Shown here: positions 6,706 through 15,198 of the stretch, piece after piece
Layout of the letters: each line of letters opens with the position of its first letter
Position numbering within the stretch: position 1 is the first letter of the stretch
DNA from: a virus
Length of the DNA: 64,000 bases
Reading direction: 5' to 3' (one strand)
IMG/VR virus record: IMGVR_UViG_3300037042_004723
Span: 62,001 to 126,000 of that record
The notes under the pieces: model-generated
The model's input: the letters and a program-made list of their open reading frames with translations, nothing else
Told to the model about the DNA's origin: nothing
Database searches by the model: none
Translations under genes and position numbers: made by a program

Positions 6706-6999
6706 ATGACCAAGGAAGACCTCGATAAGGCCAAGCGGAACGCCGAAAGCTGGCTGAACCGCTCGGACGAAGACAAGGCGTACCTGGGAGCCGCCATGCG
6801 CGAGGCGCAGGCCAACGAAATGGCCCAGACAATGCTCAAGCTGTTGGCGTACGTCCAGCAGCTGACCGAGGGGCTGTGCGACGTTGCCCGGGATGAGGTC
6901 GCCCGGTGCTGCGATGAGGCCCACGACATCGACAAAGATGCCGTTCGGCTCATCACGCGCCTCCTGGCGACCGTGGCTCAGGGTATTAAGAAGGTATGA
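6706..6999 (+). CDS. unknown helical protein
   Basis: 97 residues beginning MTKEDLDKAKRNAESWL. The middle (AMREAQANEMAQTMLKLLAYVQQL) is amphipathic. TGTAGT lies 6 nt before the ATG, the same GTTGTAG signal seen at 8640 and 30855. It overlaps the next gene by ATGA (6996-6999). Function unknown. Confidence 0.75.
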   Translation: MTKEDLDKAKRNAESWLNRSDEDKAYLGAAMREAQANEMAQTMLKLLAYVQQLTEGLCDVARDEVARCCDEAHDIDKDAVRLITRLLATVAQGIKKV

Positions 7000-7166
7000 A
7001 TCGCTGCACCAGAGCCGCCTGCCGGGTCGAAATCGACGCTCGCCACACCGCCTACCATCGGGACACCAACGCGCCCTACTGCATCAAGTGCGCGCGGATG
7101 ATCAACGACGCCGCTGGCGAAAAAGTCGTGCCCTGGTCGGTTTTGCCGAAAAAGAAGCCGGCTTGA
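6996..7166 (+). CDS. small zinc-ribbon-like protein
   Basis: 56 residues: CTRAAC near the start and CIKC in the middle give a C-x4-C...C-x2-C metal site, and the tail is KKKPA. It is translationally coupled to the upstream gene. Probably an accessory early protein. Confidence 0.65.
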   Translation: MNRCTRAACRVEIDARHTAYHRDTNAPYCIKCARMINDAAGEKVVPWSVLPKKKPA

Positions 7167-7180
7167 ATTGTAGGTAGCGC

Positions 7181-7285
7181 ATGAAGAAGACCATCAAAGA
7201 ATTTACGATTTCACGCCGCCCCCATGGGGCCTTGACGGCTTTCTATGGCCACAGCCTAGATGGACACTTTGAACGAGACCACTGA
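7181..7285 (+). CDS. 34-residue small protein
   Basis: MKKTIKEFTISRRPHGALTA... to HFERDH. TGTAGG ends 6 nt before ATG 7181, matching the leaderless rule, and the 3' end overlaps the next gene by 26 nt. Short length makes it uncertain. Confidence 0.5.
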   Translation: MKKTIKEFTISRRPHGALTAFYGHSLDGHFERDH

Positions 7286-7670
7286 GCGCGAGGACGTCGA
7301 CTTCTACAACCTCATCACGGCCGAGCGTGGCATGCCTGCGGGATGGCGGTGGTTCGAGCTGAAGTGTGTCGGTGAGCTGGCCGACGATGGTTCTGGCGTG
7401 CTTGTGACTGGCGCAGTTTGTACGGCGACGTTTTCTCGTGGGAAGCGTAAGGGCGAGACGAACTGGGCCAAGCGAGACTGGAGCACCCAGCGGGATCTGT
7501 TCATCTCGCGCAACGAATACGACAAGCGGCGCAAGCGGTGGCAGGCCGACACCGGCAAATGCGTCGAGTGTCTTGGCTCTGGCCAGCGATTTGCCAGCTC
7601 TAGCATCCACACAGGAACGACGTACAAGCCGTGCAGCAAATGCGGCGCTACGGGGAGGATTGCACCATGA
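7260..7670 (+). CDS. protein with DnaJ-type CxxCxGxG zinc motifs
   Basis: 136 residues. The C-terminal third carries CVECLGSGQ...CSKCGATG, two CxxC(x)G(x)G knuckles as in DnaJ central domains. The N-terminal part is a mixed alpha/beta segment (WRWFELKCVGELADDGSGVLVTGAVC). A similar motif appears in the gene at 23755. Likely a nucleic-acid or protein-binding accessory protein. Confidence 0.75.
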   Translation: MDTLNETTEREDVDFYNLITAERGMPAGWRWFELKCVGELADDGSGVLVTGAVCTATFSRGKRKGETNWAKRDWSTQRDLFISRNEYDKRRKRWQADTGKCVECLGSGQRFASSSIHTGTTYKPCSKCGATGRIAP

Positions 7671-7975
7671 GCGACAAGAAGGACGATCAGAACGAACCGC
7701 TGACGGAGGGTAGCTTCTCGGTCAATCTGGCGGAGTTGAGGCCGGTTGATCGGGTGTTTCCGGAGGCGCATCGCCCCGTGGCCATCGCAACAGGGAACTG
7801 CGTCGCTTCGCCGCTGGGCTGCGGCCGGAAGGTTCAGGGCTTCCTGGATGAAATTTCCGCCAAGGAATATCAGATCACCGGGCACTGCCAAAAATGCCAA
7901 GATCGCATCTACGCCGAGCTGGCCGAAGATGCGGAGGAGGCCATGTCTCAGGTTAGAACGCATCCTGTGGATTAA
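7667..7975 (+). CDS. zinc-ribbon protein
   Basis: 102 residues from ATG 7667, overlapping the previous stop by ATGA. CVASPLGCGRKV...HCQKCQDRI gives a four-Cys site (about residues 45-78). The acidic N-terminus is probably disordered. Function unknown. Confidence 0.75.
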   Translation: MSDKKDDQNEPLTEGSFSVNLAELRPVDRVFPEAHRPVAIATGNCVASPLGCGRKVQGFLDEISAKEYQITGHCQKCQDRIYAELAEDAEEAMSQVRTHPVD

Positions 7976-7987
7976 GGACGGAATTCT

Positions 7988-8137
7988 GTGAGTGAACTCT
8001 TGATGTCGTTAGCGACGAACATCGTCCCGGTGGTCGCCGTCGCGATCTTGGTCAAAATCAAGATGCGAGAGGCGCGTCGGTGTGCCTGCTACGACCCACG
8101 CATCGGTCGGCTGGGCGAAATCGCACGAGATGATTGA
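7988..8137 (+). CDS. small single-pass membrane protein
   Basis: 49 residues from GTG 7988. Residues 4-24 (LLMSLATNIVPVVAVAILVKI) form one hydrophobic segment followed by KMREARRCACYD. It overlaps the next gene (8130). It could be a holin-like or membrane accessory peptide, but the endolysin gene is 5 kb away. Confidence 0.6.
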   Translation: MSELLMSLATNIVPVVAVAILVKIKMREARRCACYDPRIGRLGEIARDD

Positions 8138-8582
8138 GGATTTGACTCCCGTCGAGCTGGCCTGCCAGCACATTCGTGGCGCCACCGACGAGGAGGATCC
8201 TCAGTGCAGGGTGTGCCATGGGGAAATTCATGTAACGCAGGGCAATGAGCCGACGGCGTTTTGTGACTCTTGTGCCTGGAAGGCGTTGGACGCGCTTGCC
8301 GATGAAATCGTTCGTCTCGATGACAAGTCCGACTTGCTGAACGCTCAGCGTAGGGCCCTCGTGGCTGAGCAAGCTCTTGCGGTTAGCGCCGATGAGATTC
8401 GTCACCTGAAGATGCTCATGACGTTCATCAGCGAGCACGCGATGACGGTTTCTCAGACGGCCCTGGGTCCGCTTAGTGAGATTCAGCGGACGATGCTCAG
8501 GGAGATCAAGCAGGCTGCTCGTGGCACTGCGCCCGACTGGTTCCTGGAGGATTGGGGCGAGCGAACCAAGGGCGAAGAATGA
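8130..8582 (+). CDS. zinc-site plus coiled-coil protein
   Basis: 150 residues. CRVCHGEI...FCDSCAWKALDAL forms a four-Cys site near residues 27-50, then a helix-rich middle. An in-frame ATG further upstream (8082) would overlap the membrane peptide more deeply, so 8130 is preferred. Function unknown. Confidence 0.7.
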   Translation: MIEDLTPVELACQHIRGATDEEDPQCRVCHGEIHVTQGNEPTAFCDSCAWKALDALADEIVRLDDKSDLLNAQRRALVAEQALAVSADEIRHLKMLMTFISEHAMTVSQTALGPLSEIQRTMLREIKQAARGTAPDWFLEDWGERTKGEE

Positions 8583-8639
8583 ACAAGTAATTTGTTTATA
8601 TTTTGTGAAAATCCGAGTAATATCAGTTGTAGTTAAACC

Positions 8640-10700
8640 ATGAGCATCAGCGTTCAAAACGGTGTCTGGGTAGCCACATATCCATACGAGCAGCGTAACG
8701 TGCCGAAGGAGGCAGGCTTCTGGTGGCACGGCGGCGACTGCAAGGACAGCTGCATCGGCTGCAAGAACGGGCTCCGGCTCAAGGTCTGGTGGACGCCCAA
8801 GTCGGAGTGCGCCGCCCGCCTGTTGTCGCAGTGCGACCAGGAGGCGAAGGACCTGCTTGCCGGCCACATCAAGACCATCCAGGCGTCCCGGGCGACTGAT
8901 GCGGATATCGAGATTCCCTGCAACGAGGGCCTCGCTTATCTGCCTTACCAGAAGGGTGGAATTGCATATGCCGTGGCGCGAAAGAACACGCTCATTGGCG
9001 ACGAAATGGGCCTAGGTAAGAGTATCGAGGCCTTAGGCGTAATCAACGCCGTAAATGAAGTAAAGTCAGTGCTCCTGGTCTGCCCGGCGTCGTTGCGTCT
9101 CAATTGGAAGCGCGAGGCAACTAAGTGGCTGACTCGGCCGTTTGAGATCTTCGTTGTTGAGAAGATGAAGGATGTTATTCCAGAGACGGCAGCCTTCGTC
9201 ATCGTGAACTATGAGTTGGTCCGTGGGAGGCGTATTGATGACCCGAATGGAGCGATGGCGCCGAATGGGAATGTGCTGAAGATTGTTCAGTCTTCGCCCA
9301 TTCACGCCCAGCTCATGGCCCGTAACTGGGACGTGATGGTCGTGGACGAATGCCATCGCCTCAAGGACACCAAGGCCCTCCAGTCAATCGCCGTGCTTGG
9401 GTCGACGGGAAATAAAAAGAAGGGTGATCTGCCGGTCCACGGCCTCAAGGACCAGGCTGCGCGTAACGTCTTCCTGACCGGCACGCCGTTCCTGAATCGC
9501 CCCATCGAGCTGCAGCCAATCCTCGCGGCGCTTGCTCCGGCCGAGTTCGGCAACTTCTTTGCCTTCGCCAAGCGCTACGCCGCAGCGCATCAGGATGAGC
9601 GCGGGCACTGGGATTTCAGCGGGTCGTCAAATCTCGGAGAGCTTCAAGAACGCCTTAGATCGACGGTGCTCGTTAGACGCCTGAAGCGTGATGTTTTGCG
9701 CGAGCTTCCGCCCAAGCGCCGGCAGGTCATCGTCCTCCCCACGGATGGCGCTGCCAAGGCAGTGGCTGCTGAGGCGAAGGCCTGGGCAGCACACGAGGAG
9801 CGTCTGGCGACCCTCAGAGGCGATGCCGACTTCGCCCACGCCTCCGGCGACCCGAGCGCCTACAAAGCAGCCGTAGAGGCCCTGAAGGCAGCCTCGAATA
9901 TTGGATTCCAGGAGATCTCCCAAGAGCGTAAGAACGTCGCCGTCGCCAAGATTCCAAAAGTCATCGAGCACGTCGAGGACATGTACGAGCAAGGAATCGA
10001 GAAGCTGGTTTTATTTTGTCACCACCACGACGTCGCGAACGCTATCTCTGCGCATTTTGGGGCTGCTTGCGTCAAGCTGACCGGAGAGGTGACGTCGAAC
10101 AAGGAGCGCCAGGACGCGGTCGATCGATTCCAGAACGATCCAAGTATCAAGCTGTTCGTCGGCTCCATCGGAGCGGCCGGCGTCGGCCATACGCTGACGG
10201 CATCATCAACGGTCGTGTTTGCAGAGCTGGACTGGGTCCCGGCGAATGTGAGCCAGGCTGAAGACAGAACGCATCGACTCGGGCAAGCCAACAGCGTCCT
10301 CGTTCAGCATCTAGTGCTTGATGGTTCGCTCGATGCGCGGATGGCTGCGATCTTGGTCGAGAAGCAGGATATCGCAGACAAGGCGCTGGACAAGGACACG
10401 GAGATTGACGTACCGGCGCCTGCTGCCGTGGCCCGCCGTCCGCATGGATACCCCATCGCGACGGATATCAAGCGTGCGGCTGCCCACCAGGCGATGAAGA
10501 CGCTGGCCAGCATGTGTGACGGCGCAGTCGTTGAAGATGGCGCCGGATTTAACAAGACCGACACGTCCGTTGGACACAAGCTCGCTGCTGCGGTTGAGCT
10601 GACCGATGGGCAGGTCTGGCTCGCGGCTTCCTTCGCTCGTAAATATCGCCGCCAGCTCCCGGAGGCCACGTTGGTTGGTTGCGGTCTTGAGCCCTTCTAG
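8640..10700 (+). CDS. SNF2-family (SF2) DNA helicase/translocase
   Basis: 686 residues. A Cys-containing N-terminal part (WWHGGDCKDSCIGC, residues 28-41) precedes a full SF2 core. Motif I is GDEMGLGKS (about residue 120), motif Ia LLVCPASL, motif II DECH, motif III LTGTPFLNR, then the second RecA-like lobe with LVLFCHHHD, GSIGAAGVGHT and motif VI AEDRTHRLGQ. The order matches SMARCAL1/HARP-like annealing translocases found in phages. It probably remodels branched DNA during replication. TGTAGT ends 6 nt before the ATG, so the mRNA should be leaderless. Confidence 0.9.
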   Translation: MSISVQNGVWVATYPYEQRNVPKEAGFWWHGGDCKDSCIGCKNGLRLKVWWTPKSECAARLLSQCDQEAKDLLAGHIKTIQASRATDADIEIPCNEGLAYLPYQKGGIAYAVARKNTLIGDEMGLGKSIEALGVINAVNEVKSVLLVCPASLRLNWKREATKWLTRPFEIFVVEKMKDVIPETAAFVIVNYELVRGRRIDDPNGAMAPNGNVLKIVQSSPIHAQLMARNWDVMVVDECHRLKDTKALQSIAVLGSTGNKKKGDLPVHGLKDQAARNVFLTGTPFLNRPIELQPILAALAPAEFGNFFAFAKRYAAAHQDERGHWDFSGSSNLGELQERLRSTVLVRRLKRDVLRELPPKRRQVIVLPTDGAAKAVAAEAKAWAAHEERLATLRGDADFAHASGDPSAYKAAVEALKAASNIGFQEISQERKNVAVAKIPKVIEHVEDMYEQGIEKLVLFCHHHDVANAISAHFGAACVKLTGEVTSNKERQDAVDRFQNDPSIKLFVGSIGAAGVGHTLTASSTVVFAELDWVPANVSQAEDRTHRLGQANSVLVQHLVLDGSLDARMAAILVEKQDIADKALDKDTEIDVPAPAAVARRPHGYPIATDIKRAAAHQAMKTLASMCDGAVVEDGAGFNKTDTSVGHKLAAAVELTDGQVWLAASFARKYRRQLPEATLVGCGLEPF

Positions 10701-10742
10701 CACCTAGACAATCGACGATACGGGTGAGAAGGTCTGCGGCGA

Positions 10743-10973
10743 ATGTCAGCGCTCATCGAAGGACTGCTTGCCCAAGCGGTCGATAAGTCGGACGAGGATT
10801 CCATCTTGGTGCGAGCGGCAGATCTAAGACTGGTGTGCCAGCAGGCGACCGCACGGGCGCAGATGATTGCTATCTACGAGGAGCTGCTTGCGCATGCAGC
10901 TGAGGCGATCACTACCGGCAAGCCGAACCTTGATTTGGCCAACGTTATCCTGCGCGCAATCGCCGCGAGGTAA
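10743..10973 (+). CDS. small helical protein
   Basis: 76 residues, all-helical appearance (SALIEGLLAQAVDKSDEDS...AQMIAIYEELLAHAAEAI). A TAGACAAT box lies about 35 bp upstream but its -10 is weak. It sits 3 nt ahead of the next gene, in an operon of small genes. Function unknown. Confidence 0.7.
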   Translation: MSALIEGLLAQAVDKSDEDSILVRAADLRLVCQQATARAQMIAIYEELLAHAAEAITTGKPNLDLANVILRAIAAR

Positions 10974-10976
10974 TCC

Positions 10977-11423
10977 ATGATTTACGAAATCGCAAACCCA
11001 TCAGATGCCTGCACCATCGAAGCCGACGACAGCGTCCTGGCAGCCATCGCCGTTCTTATCCTGAGCAATGGCGCCTATGGCCTGTACGATGAGGATGGGC
11101 GCACGGTCCTTCCGATCTTTGCCTTCTCAGGCCCGGAGAGGCTCATCGAGTGGCTCAAGGACCACGGCATCGAAGACGGCAAGATCGACGAGTTCTACGC
11201 CAAGAACGGCGACGAAATGGCGAAGATCCTGGAGTCTGTCGCCTACGGTAAAATCGACGACCGTAAGGGCATTACGGCGTTGACCGACAAGATGTCCGCC
11301 GCCGATCGACTTGAGGCCCTTTCCAAGTGGAACGAATCCAGGCGGTCATCAGTGACGGACATCAGCGCGGCTTGCCTTGGGTTAGCCAAGGTTTTTCGCG
11401 AGAAGGCTACCGGCAATGGGTAG
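10977..11423 (+). CDS. unknown protein
   Basis: 148 residues. A beta-rich first third (VLAAIAVLILSNGAYGLYDEDGRTVLPIFAFSG) is followed by helices. It overlaps the next gene by 8 nt. No motif recognised. Confidence 0.75.
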   Translation: MIYEIANPSDACTIEADDSVLAAIAVLILSNGAYGLYDEDGRTVLPIFAFSGPERLIEWLKDHGIEDGKIDEFYAKNGDEMAKILESVAYGKIDDRKGITALTDKMSAADRLEALSKWNESRRSSVTDISAACLGLAKVFREKATGNG

Positions 11424-11724
11424 GTCGATGACGTTCGACGATCTCATGGGGCTGGCAAGCATCGCCGTTTCCCCTCATGCCGTGGGCACCATTTTGAGGA
11501 CGGACCGTGAGGTCTGCGAGATGATGTCCAAGGCGTTGCTGAACCTGTTCGGCGAGGCTCAGCCGTGTGGCTGGCCGGAACCACTCATTGCCGATGATGG
11601 CGAGGGTGCCGCCGTTGACATCGGGATAGGGGATCCAATTTCAACTGGAGAGCTTCGCGCGCTCTGCGCAATATGGATGCGCGCATGCGACGAGGCGGAG
11701 GCCAAGGAACATGCCGGAGACTAA
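11416..11724 (+). CDS. unknown protein
   Basis: 102 residues; helical N-terminus (MTFDDLMGLASIAVSP) and a C-terminal helix ACDEAEAKEHAGD. It starts inside the previous gene and overlaps the next by 14 nt, consistent with coupled translation. No domain recognised. Confidence 0.7.
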   Translation: MGRSMTFDDLMGLASIAVSPHAVGTILRTDREVCEMMSKALLNLFGEAQPCGWPEPLIADDGEGAAVDIGIGDPISTGELRALCAIWMRACDEAEAKEHAGD

Positions 11725-12106
11725 GACCCTGATGGAAATCCTGGCAGGCGTGAAGTCGGAGCAGTCTGGCAGTCCTGGCAAGGTTCAGTCGGCCGCGCTG
11801 GTCTGTAACGGCCAGTACGGCGGGATGCTCGTTCAGGTCAAGCCTGGCTGTTGCCTTGAGACGGATTCCAGCGAAGGAGAAACGTTCATGCTTGGCGATT
11901 TCGGCTTGGACGATGCCCCGAATGGGCTGTCAGTCTGGGAGGGGTACGACCATTGGCAGCCCGGCGGCTATGAGTACCCGCAGGACGGCGAACTCTACTA
12001 CACCGGAAAATTCAGGCCGCTGACCGCCGGAGAAGTTGCGGTGCTGGCATCCGGTGGGTCGTTGTGGCCGATTCAAGAGGATCGCGGGGAGGAAGACGGT
12101 GGGTGA
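11711..12106 (+). CDS. unknown beta-rich protein
   Basis: 131 residues with many Gly, Asp and aromatic residues (WEGYDHWQPGGYEYPQDGELYYTGKFRPLT), suggesting a small beta-sandwich. The tail RGEEDGG is acidic. Overlaps on both sides place it in the same operon. Function unknown. Confidence 0.7.
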   Translation: MPETKTLMEILAGVKSEQSGSPGKVQSAALVCNGQYGGMLVQVKPGCCLETDSSEGETFMLGDFGLDDAPNGLSVWEGYDHWQPGGYEYPQDGELYYTGKFRPLTAGEVAVLASGGSLWPIQEDRGEEDGG

Positions 12107-12290
12107 CGAGCCCGTCAAGCTGCCGACGCGCGAGGAGATGCTCGCCGCTGTGCTTCCAGTTGAATGGAGCAGCTTAGCGAGGGCAGGCGACCGCACGTTC
12201 GGTCCTGTCGTCTATCGGTTTGCTACCGAAGCAGACAGGGATAATTTTGGAAAGGCCGGGACCCGCGCCTTAGCATTTCGGAGCAAGTAA
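12099..12290 (+). CDS. small protein, unknown
   Basis: 63 residues from GTG 12099, preceded by GGGGAGGAAG as a ribosome site and overlapping the previous stop. It contains LPTREEMLAAVLPVEW and a basic end. No function recognised. Confidence 0.65.
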   Translation: MGDEPVKLPTREEMLAAVLPVEWSSLARAGDRTFGPVVYRFATEADRDNFGKAGTRALAFRSK

Positions 12291-12314
12291 TGGCTGTTTA
12301 TTGATGCCGGTGCC

Positions 12315-12617
12315 TTGACGACGAAGAAGATCCGGAGCCAGGCATCCTGGGTTGGTCGCAGGTATTATCCTGGTCCGGAAGATCAGGAACGTGCGGCCGA
12401 GCTGAAGGCGCAGCGCTCCCTGCCGACGTCGTTTCCCGGCAGGCGTGCCGAGAAGGACAAGAACGAACAGTATTGGTGGTGGGTGACTCAGGAGCTTCCG
12501 AGCAAGCAGAGCGTGTCCAGTTCGTTCAAGGCCACGTCAGCCGAAGATGCTATCGAAGCATCTCGATATTCGCTACCTTACGTGCCTGCGGAGGATCTGG
12601 AGCCAAATGGGAAGTAG
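12315..12617 (+). CDS. unknown protein, start uncertain
   Basis: About 100 residues if TTG 12315 is used. The frame is open back to the preceding stop at 12288-12290 with only CTG/ATT as alternatives. It has a basic first half and an aromatic QYWWWVTQEL segment that could be the core of a small domain. It overlaps the next gene by 11 nt. Confidence 0.6.
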   Translation: MTTKKIRSQASWVGRRYYPGPEDQERAAELKAQRSLPTSFPGRRAEKDKNEQYWWWVTQELPSKQSVSSSFKATSAEDAIEASRYSLPYVPAEDLEPNGK

Positions 12618-12972
12618 AGATCACAGCATCGAGTGCGAGAAATGCGGTGCCTGCAAGGGCGGGATGAACGACCTCAAGTGTCTCTGCGAGACCGGCCAGT
12701 TCGAGCGGGAGGCTCCGCTTGCCTGGGTTGGGACGCCTGAGCAGGCCGACGCCGCACGAGCCCTGATCGATGCGCTGATTTATCCCAACCGGGACTTCGA
12801 GCACGCCTGGGAGCAGGCCAGCCTGCACTGGGGCAGGTTTGGCGAAGTTCCGGCCAGGATCGCCCTGCTGGAGGTTGCCCTAATAGAGGCATGCGAGATC
12901 GCGATAGCGTCAGGGCGCTGTGATAAAGACCGGATCGGGACCCTGCTTGCCATGGCCGTCGCCAAATGTTGA
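12607..12972 (+). CDS. zinc-site protein
   Basis: 121 residues. CEKCGACKGGMNDLKCLCETG forms a multi-Cys knuckle at residues 9-30, followed by a helical domain (EQADAARALIDALIYPNRDF...). CTGGAG lies 5 nt before ATG 12607. Function unknown. Confidence 0.7.
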   Translation: MGSRDHSIECEKCGACKGGMNDLKCLCETGQFEREAPLAWVGTPEQADAARALIDALIYPNRDFEHAWEQASLHWGRFGEVPARIALLEVALIEACEIAIASGRCDKDRIGTLLAMAVAKC

Positions 12973-12980
12973 GTAAATAG

Positions 12981-13196
12981 ATGGAAGACCACAAGTGGGA
13001 AGATGCAGCCACGGAATGGCAGAAGAACTATCTTAGGATAAAGGCAGATCGAGATGCGCTTGAAGCAAAACTGCGGAATATCTGCGAAGCTGGTATGAAG
13101 GTTCAGCGAGGATGTGACTGCGAGTACGATTACCGCTGTGGTAACTGCTCGCATGTAGTGGCACTGCATAACGTTATACAGGAAATGATGAAATGA
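12981..13196 (+). CDS. small Cys-containing coiled-coil protein
   Basis: 71 residues. A helix (EWQKNYLRIKADRDALEAKL) is followed by CDCEYDYRCGNCSH, a four-Cys/His site. ATGA overlap with the endolysin gene links their translation. Confidence 0.7.
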   Translation: MEDHKWEDAATEWQKNYLRIKADRDALEAKLRNICEAGMKVQRGCDCEYDYRCGNCSHVVALHNVIQEMMK

Positions 13197-14185
13197 CGCT
13201 AAAGCCTGGTGATAAGGGTCCGGAAGTTGAACAACTGCAGCTTCGTCTCAAGGCTGCCGGATATGACCCCGGAGAGATTGACGGCGACTACGGCAAGAAG
13301 ACTGAAGCCGCAGTGCTTGCCTTCCAGGTGGATCGTCCAGACATCGACGACGACGGCATGGCCGGGCCCCAGACCATGGGCTCGCTGAATGCTGCCATCC
13401 TGAAGATCAGCCTGGCTCCGCCCAGGCCGCCTGTCGAGAGCGATATCGTCCCATGCGATGATGCGACGTGGGCGCATTTTCAGTTCCTTGTTGATTCGAT
13501 TACGAACAAGCCGGTCAGGTATGGTCCAGGGCGCGGGCTCTGGATTGACGACAAGTTCGTCATCACCTACGGGGCCGGGAAGCTTGGAGGGACCACCAGG
13601 CAGTGGCCGAACGTCCTCGGAAAGACGTATCCGGCGTTCCACTGCACGTCATGGTGCAATTTCTTCATCAGCTGGCTGTGCCGTCGGAACCAGGACTATA
13701 CGCACGCCGGCAACATCCCGGCGATCTGGGATCTTCTCCTGAAGAGCCCCGACGTCCACCAGAACCCGGGCGCTGGCCCCTATCGTGGCTTCGGCGATGT
13801 TTGCTATCAGATTCCGCAGGACGGTTCGGCCGTCAAGCGCAGCGGAATTCCAAAGGTTATGGACGCGCGAGAGCTGTACGATCGTCGTTCGGACCTGCCG
13901 ACGTTCATGCTGTTCGGTCAGTCAACCAAGCGGAGCACCGGATGGAGCTGGTGGCACCACACGGGCGTGTACGTGGCTCGCGACGGAAAGCTGTTCCGGA
14001 TCGCCGCAGACGGCTCGAAGGGGTCGAACGGCTACTCGGGAAGCCCGATGAAGTACACGGAGATCACCGACAAGAACCTCGCCAATTATAGCAACGTGGT
14101 CTACCGCGTCTATGGCGTCAGGACGACCAACGGAACGTACGGCGATACCTCTCGGCCAATCGCCCGAGTAGAGTTCGAGCAGTAG
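13193..14185 (+). CDS. endolysin: PG-binding domain plus Cys/His peptidase-like domain
   Basis: 330 residues. Residues 1-65 match a PG_binding_1 domain (GPEVEQLQLRLKAAGYDPGEIDGDYGKKTEAAVLAFQ in pattern). The C-terminal 200 residues hold a possible NlpC/P60- or CHAP-like catalytic pair: Cys in HCTSWCNFF (about residue 152) and His in WWHHTGVY (about residue 257). It would cut peptidoglycan for lysis. No signal peptide is seen, so a holin or other export route would be needed; none is adjacent apart from small membrane peptides. The exact peptidase class is inferred. Confidence 0.8.
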   Translation: MTLKPGDKGPEVEQLQLRLKAAGYDPGEIDGDYGKKTEAAVLAFQVDRPDIDDDGMAGPQTMGSLNAAILKISLAPPRPPVESDIVPCDDATWAHFQFLVDSITNKPVRYGPGRGLWIDDKFVITYGAGKLGGTTRQWPNVLGKTYPAFHCTSWCNFFISWLCRRNQDYTHAGNIPAIWDLLLKSPDVHQNPGAGPYRGFGDVCYQIPQDGSAVKRSGIPKVMDARELYDRRSDLPTFMLFGQSTKRSTGWSWWHHTGVYVARDGKLFRIAADGSKGSNGYSGSPMKYTEITDKNLANYSNVVYRVYGVRTTNGTYGDTSRPIARVEFEQ

Positions 14186-14188
14186 GCC

Positions 14189-14449
14189 GTGACTGCTGGC
14201 GAGCTAAAAGACGAATGCGAGCGAGCCCGTCAGCAGGGACTGAAGTTCGTTGTCATTCGGATCGAGCGTCATGGCGGCGCCCGTATTCAAATCGTCAAGG
14301 GACTGCTTGGCAGCGTCGTGGGATCCGATAAGCATGGGTCCTTCGTTGCGCTTGAAATCGCCAAGGCCGAAGCGAAGCTTGCTGGGATGGATCCGGCGAC
14401 GAATATCCCGAAGGTATTCGCTCACAGAGCCAAGGTTATTCTCCCATGA
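14189..14449 (+). CDS. small basic protein, unknown
   Basis: 86 residues from GTG 14189, three nt after the endolysin stop. Mixed alpha/beta (LKFVVIRIERHGGARIQIVKGLLGSVVG). It overlaps the following small frame by ATGA. Function unknown. Confidence 0.65.
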   Translation: MTAGELKDECERARQQGLKFVVIRIERHGGARIQIVKGLLGSVVGSDKHGSFVALEIAKAEAKLAGMDPATNIPKVFAHRAKVILP

Positions 14450-14568
14450 CAATTACATCATGCATCTCATGCAATCAGATGTATGCGCCAAGGCTGGGTC
14501 GCGGCAAGTCGCTCATGACAATCCGCCTGCGTCTGCCGGTCTCCGCAGGGCTTCAGGCGAACCACTAG
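14446..14568 (+). CDS. possible 40-residue Cys-containing peptide
   Basis: MTITSCISCNQMYAPRLGRGK start with CxxC, coupled to the previous gene by ATGA. The rest is basic and unremarkable. It is the last gene before the convergent transcription boundary. Low certainty. Confidence 0.4.
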   Translation: MTITSCISCNQMYAPRLGRGKSLMTIRLRLPVSAGLQANH

Positions 14569-14644
14569 CTGGCCAAGGCAACGCTTCTCGACAGGAAGCC
14601 GTGGTGGTATTGGAGGAGATACCGATGTTCTCCTGTCCAAACCG

Positions 14645-14658
14645 CGCGAGCGCTTGCG
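14645..14658. promoter_or_regulatory. dispersed palindrome site 2 (one mismatch)
   Basis: CGCGAGCGCTTGCG, one change from the 14-bp consensus. It lies at the boundary between the rightward operon and the leftward tail operon. Confidence 0.6.
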
Positions 14659-14690
14659 CGGGAGTCTGCGAAGGCTGCCCCAGGAAGAAG

Positions 14691-14993
14691 CTAGAACCGG
14701 CGCTCGGACTTGATGTGGTCGCTGAGTCGCTCCAGGGCGTCAATCTCATCAGGAGAGACGACCTTGCGTCGTGCGGGGAAGCAGATGTCGTCGATGACGG
14801 CGAGCGGTTCGTATCTGAGATCGAGCGGAGTTCTGTCAGGAACGTCCAGCGGGGCGATGTCGGCGGGTGTCTCGTCGAACCTGCGGACAGCGGGAGGAGT
14901 CCCCATGGTGCGGCCAGCGATAAGCACTACGAGTGCTGCGACCGCAACGATGACGATGACGAGAGCTAACATTTCTATCCTAGGACTATTCAT
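14691..14993 (-). CDS. small membrane-anchored protein
   Basis: 100 residues. MNSPRIEM is followed by one transmembrane helix (LALVIVIVAVAALVVLIAG, residues 9-27) and a polar C-terminal part, so it is probably N-in/C-out or anchored at the envelope. It is the last gene of the leftward operon; its ATG overlaps the upstream stop (ATGAATAG). A spanin- or holin-like role is possible given the endolysin across the boundary. Confidence 0.75.
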   Translation of the reverse strand: MNSPRIEMLALVIVIVAVAALVVLIAGRTMGTPPAVRRFDETPADIAPLDVPDRTPLDLRYEPLAVIDDICFPARRKVVSPDEIDALERLSDHIKSERRF

Positions 14994-15162
14994 CGTGCTG
15001 TCGGCTGGCGATCAGCGGGAGCACGTGCATTGCGGGCACCCGGCAGATCGGGGTTGACGGGTCCCTTCCACAATAGCTGCAGAGGCCCTTCTCAGCAAGG
15101 TCAGACCTTTGGTTGATCTCCCTGATGATGTCTATTTTTGGGGGCCCGGATCCGTCGCTCAT
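14986..15162 (-). CDS. small protein with CSYCGRD motif
   Basis: 58 residues: a charged helix (IDIIREINQRSDLAEK), CSYCGRDPSTPIC giving a three-Cys site, then a hydrophobic end. It overlaps the membrane protein gene downstream. TGTAGA lies 9 nt before the ATG. Confidence 0.65.
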   Translation of the reverse strand: MSDGSGPPKIDIIREINQRSDLAEKGLCSYCGRDPSTPICRVPAMHVLPLIASRQHDE

Positions 15163-15198
15163 TGCGGCGGATCTACATCTAATGGCTGATAATTTCCA

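Noticed and set aside
14624-14969. A plus-strand frame starting MFSCPNRASACAGVCEG
   Set aside because: It runs wholly opposite the membrane-protein gene, which has a clear transmembrane helix and an overlapping upstream gene. Only its first 20 codons look Cys-rich.
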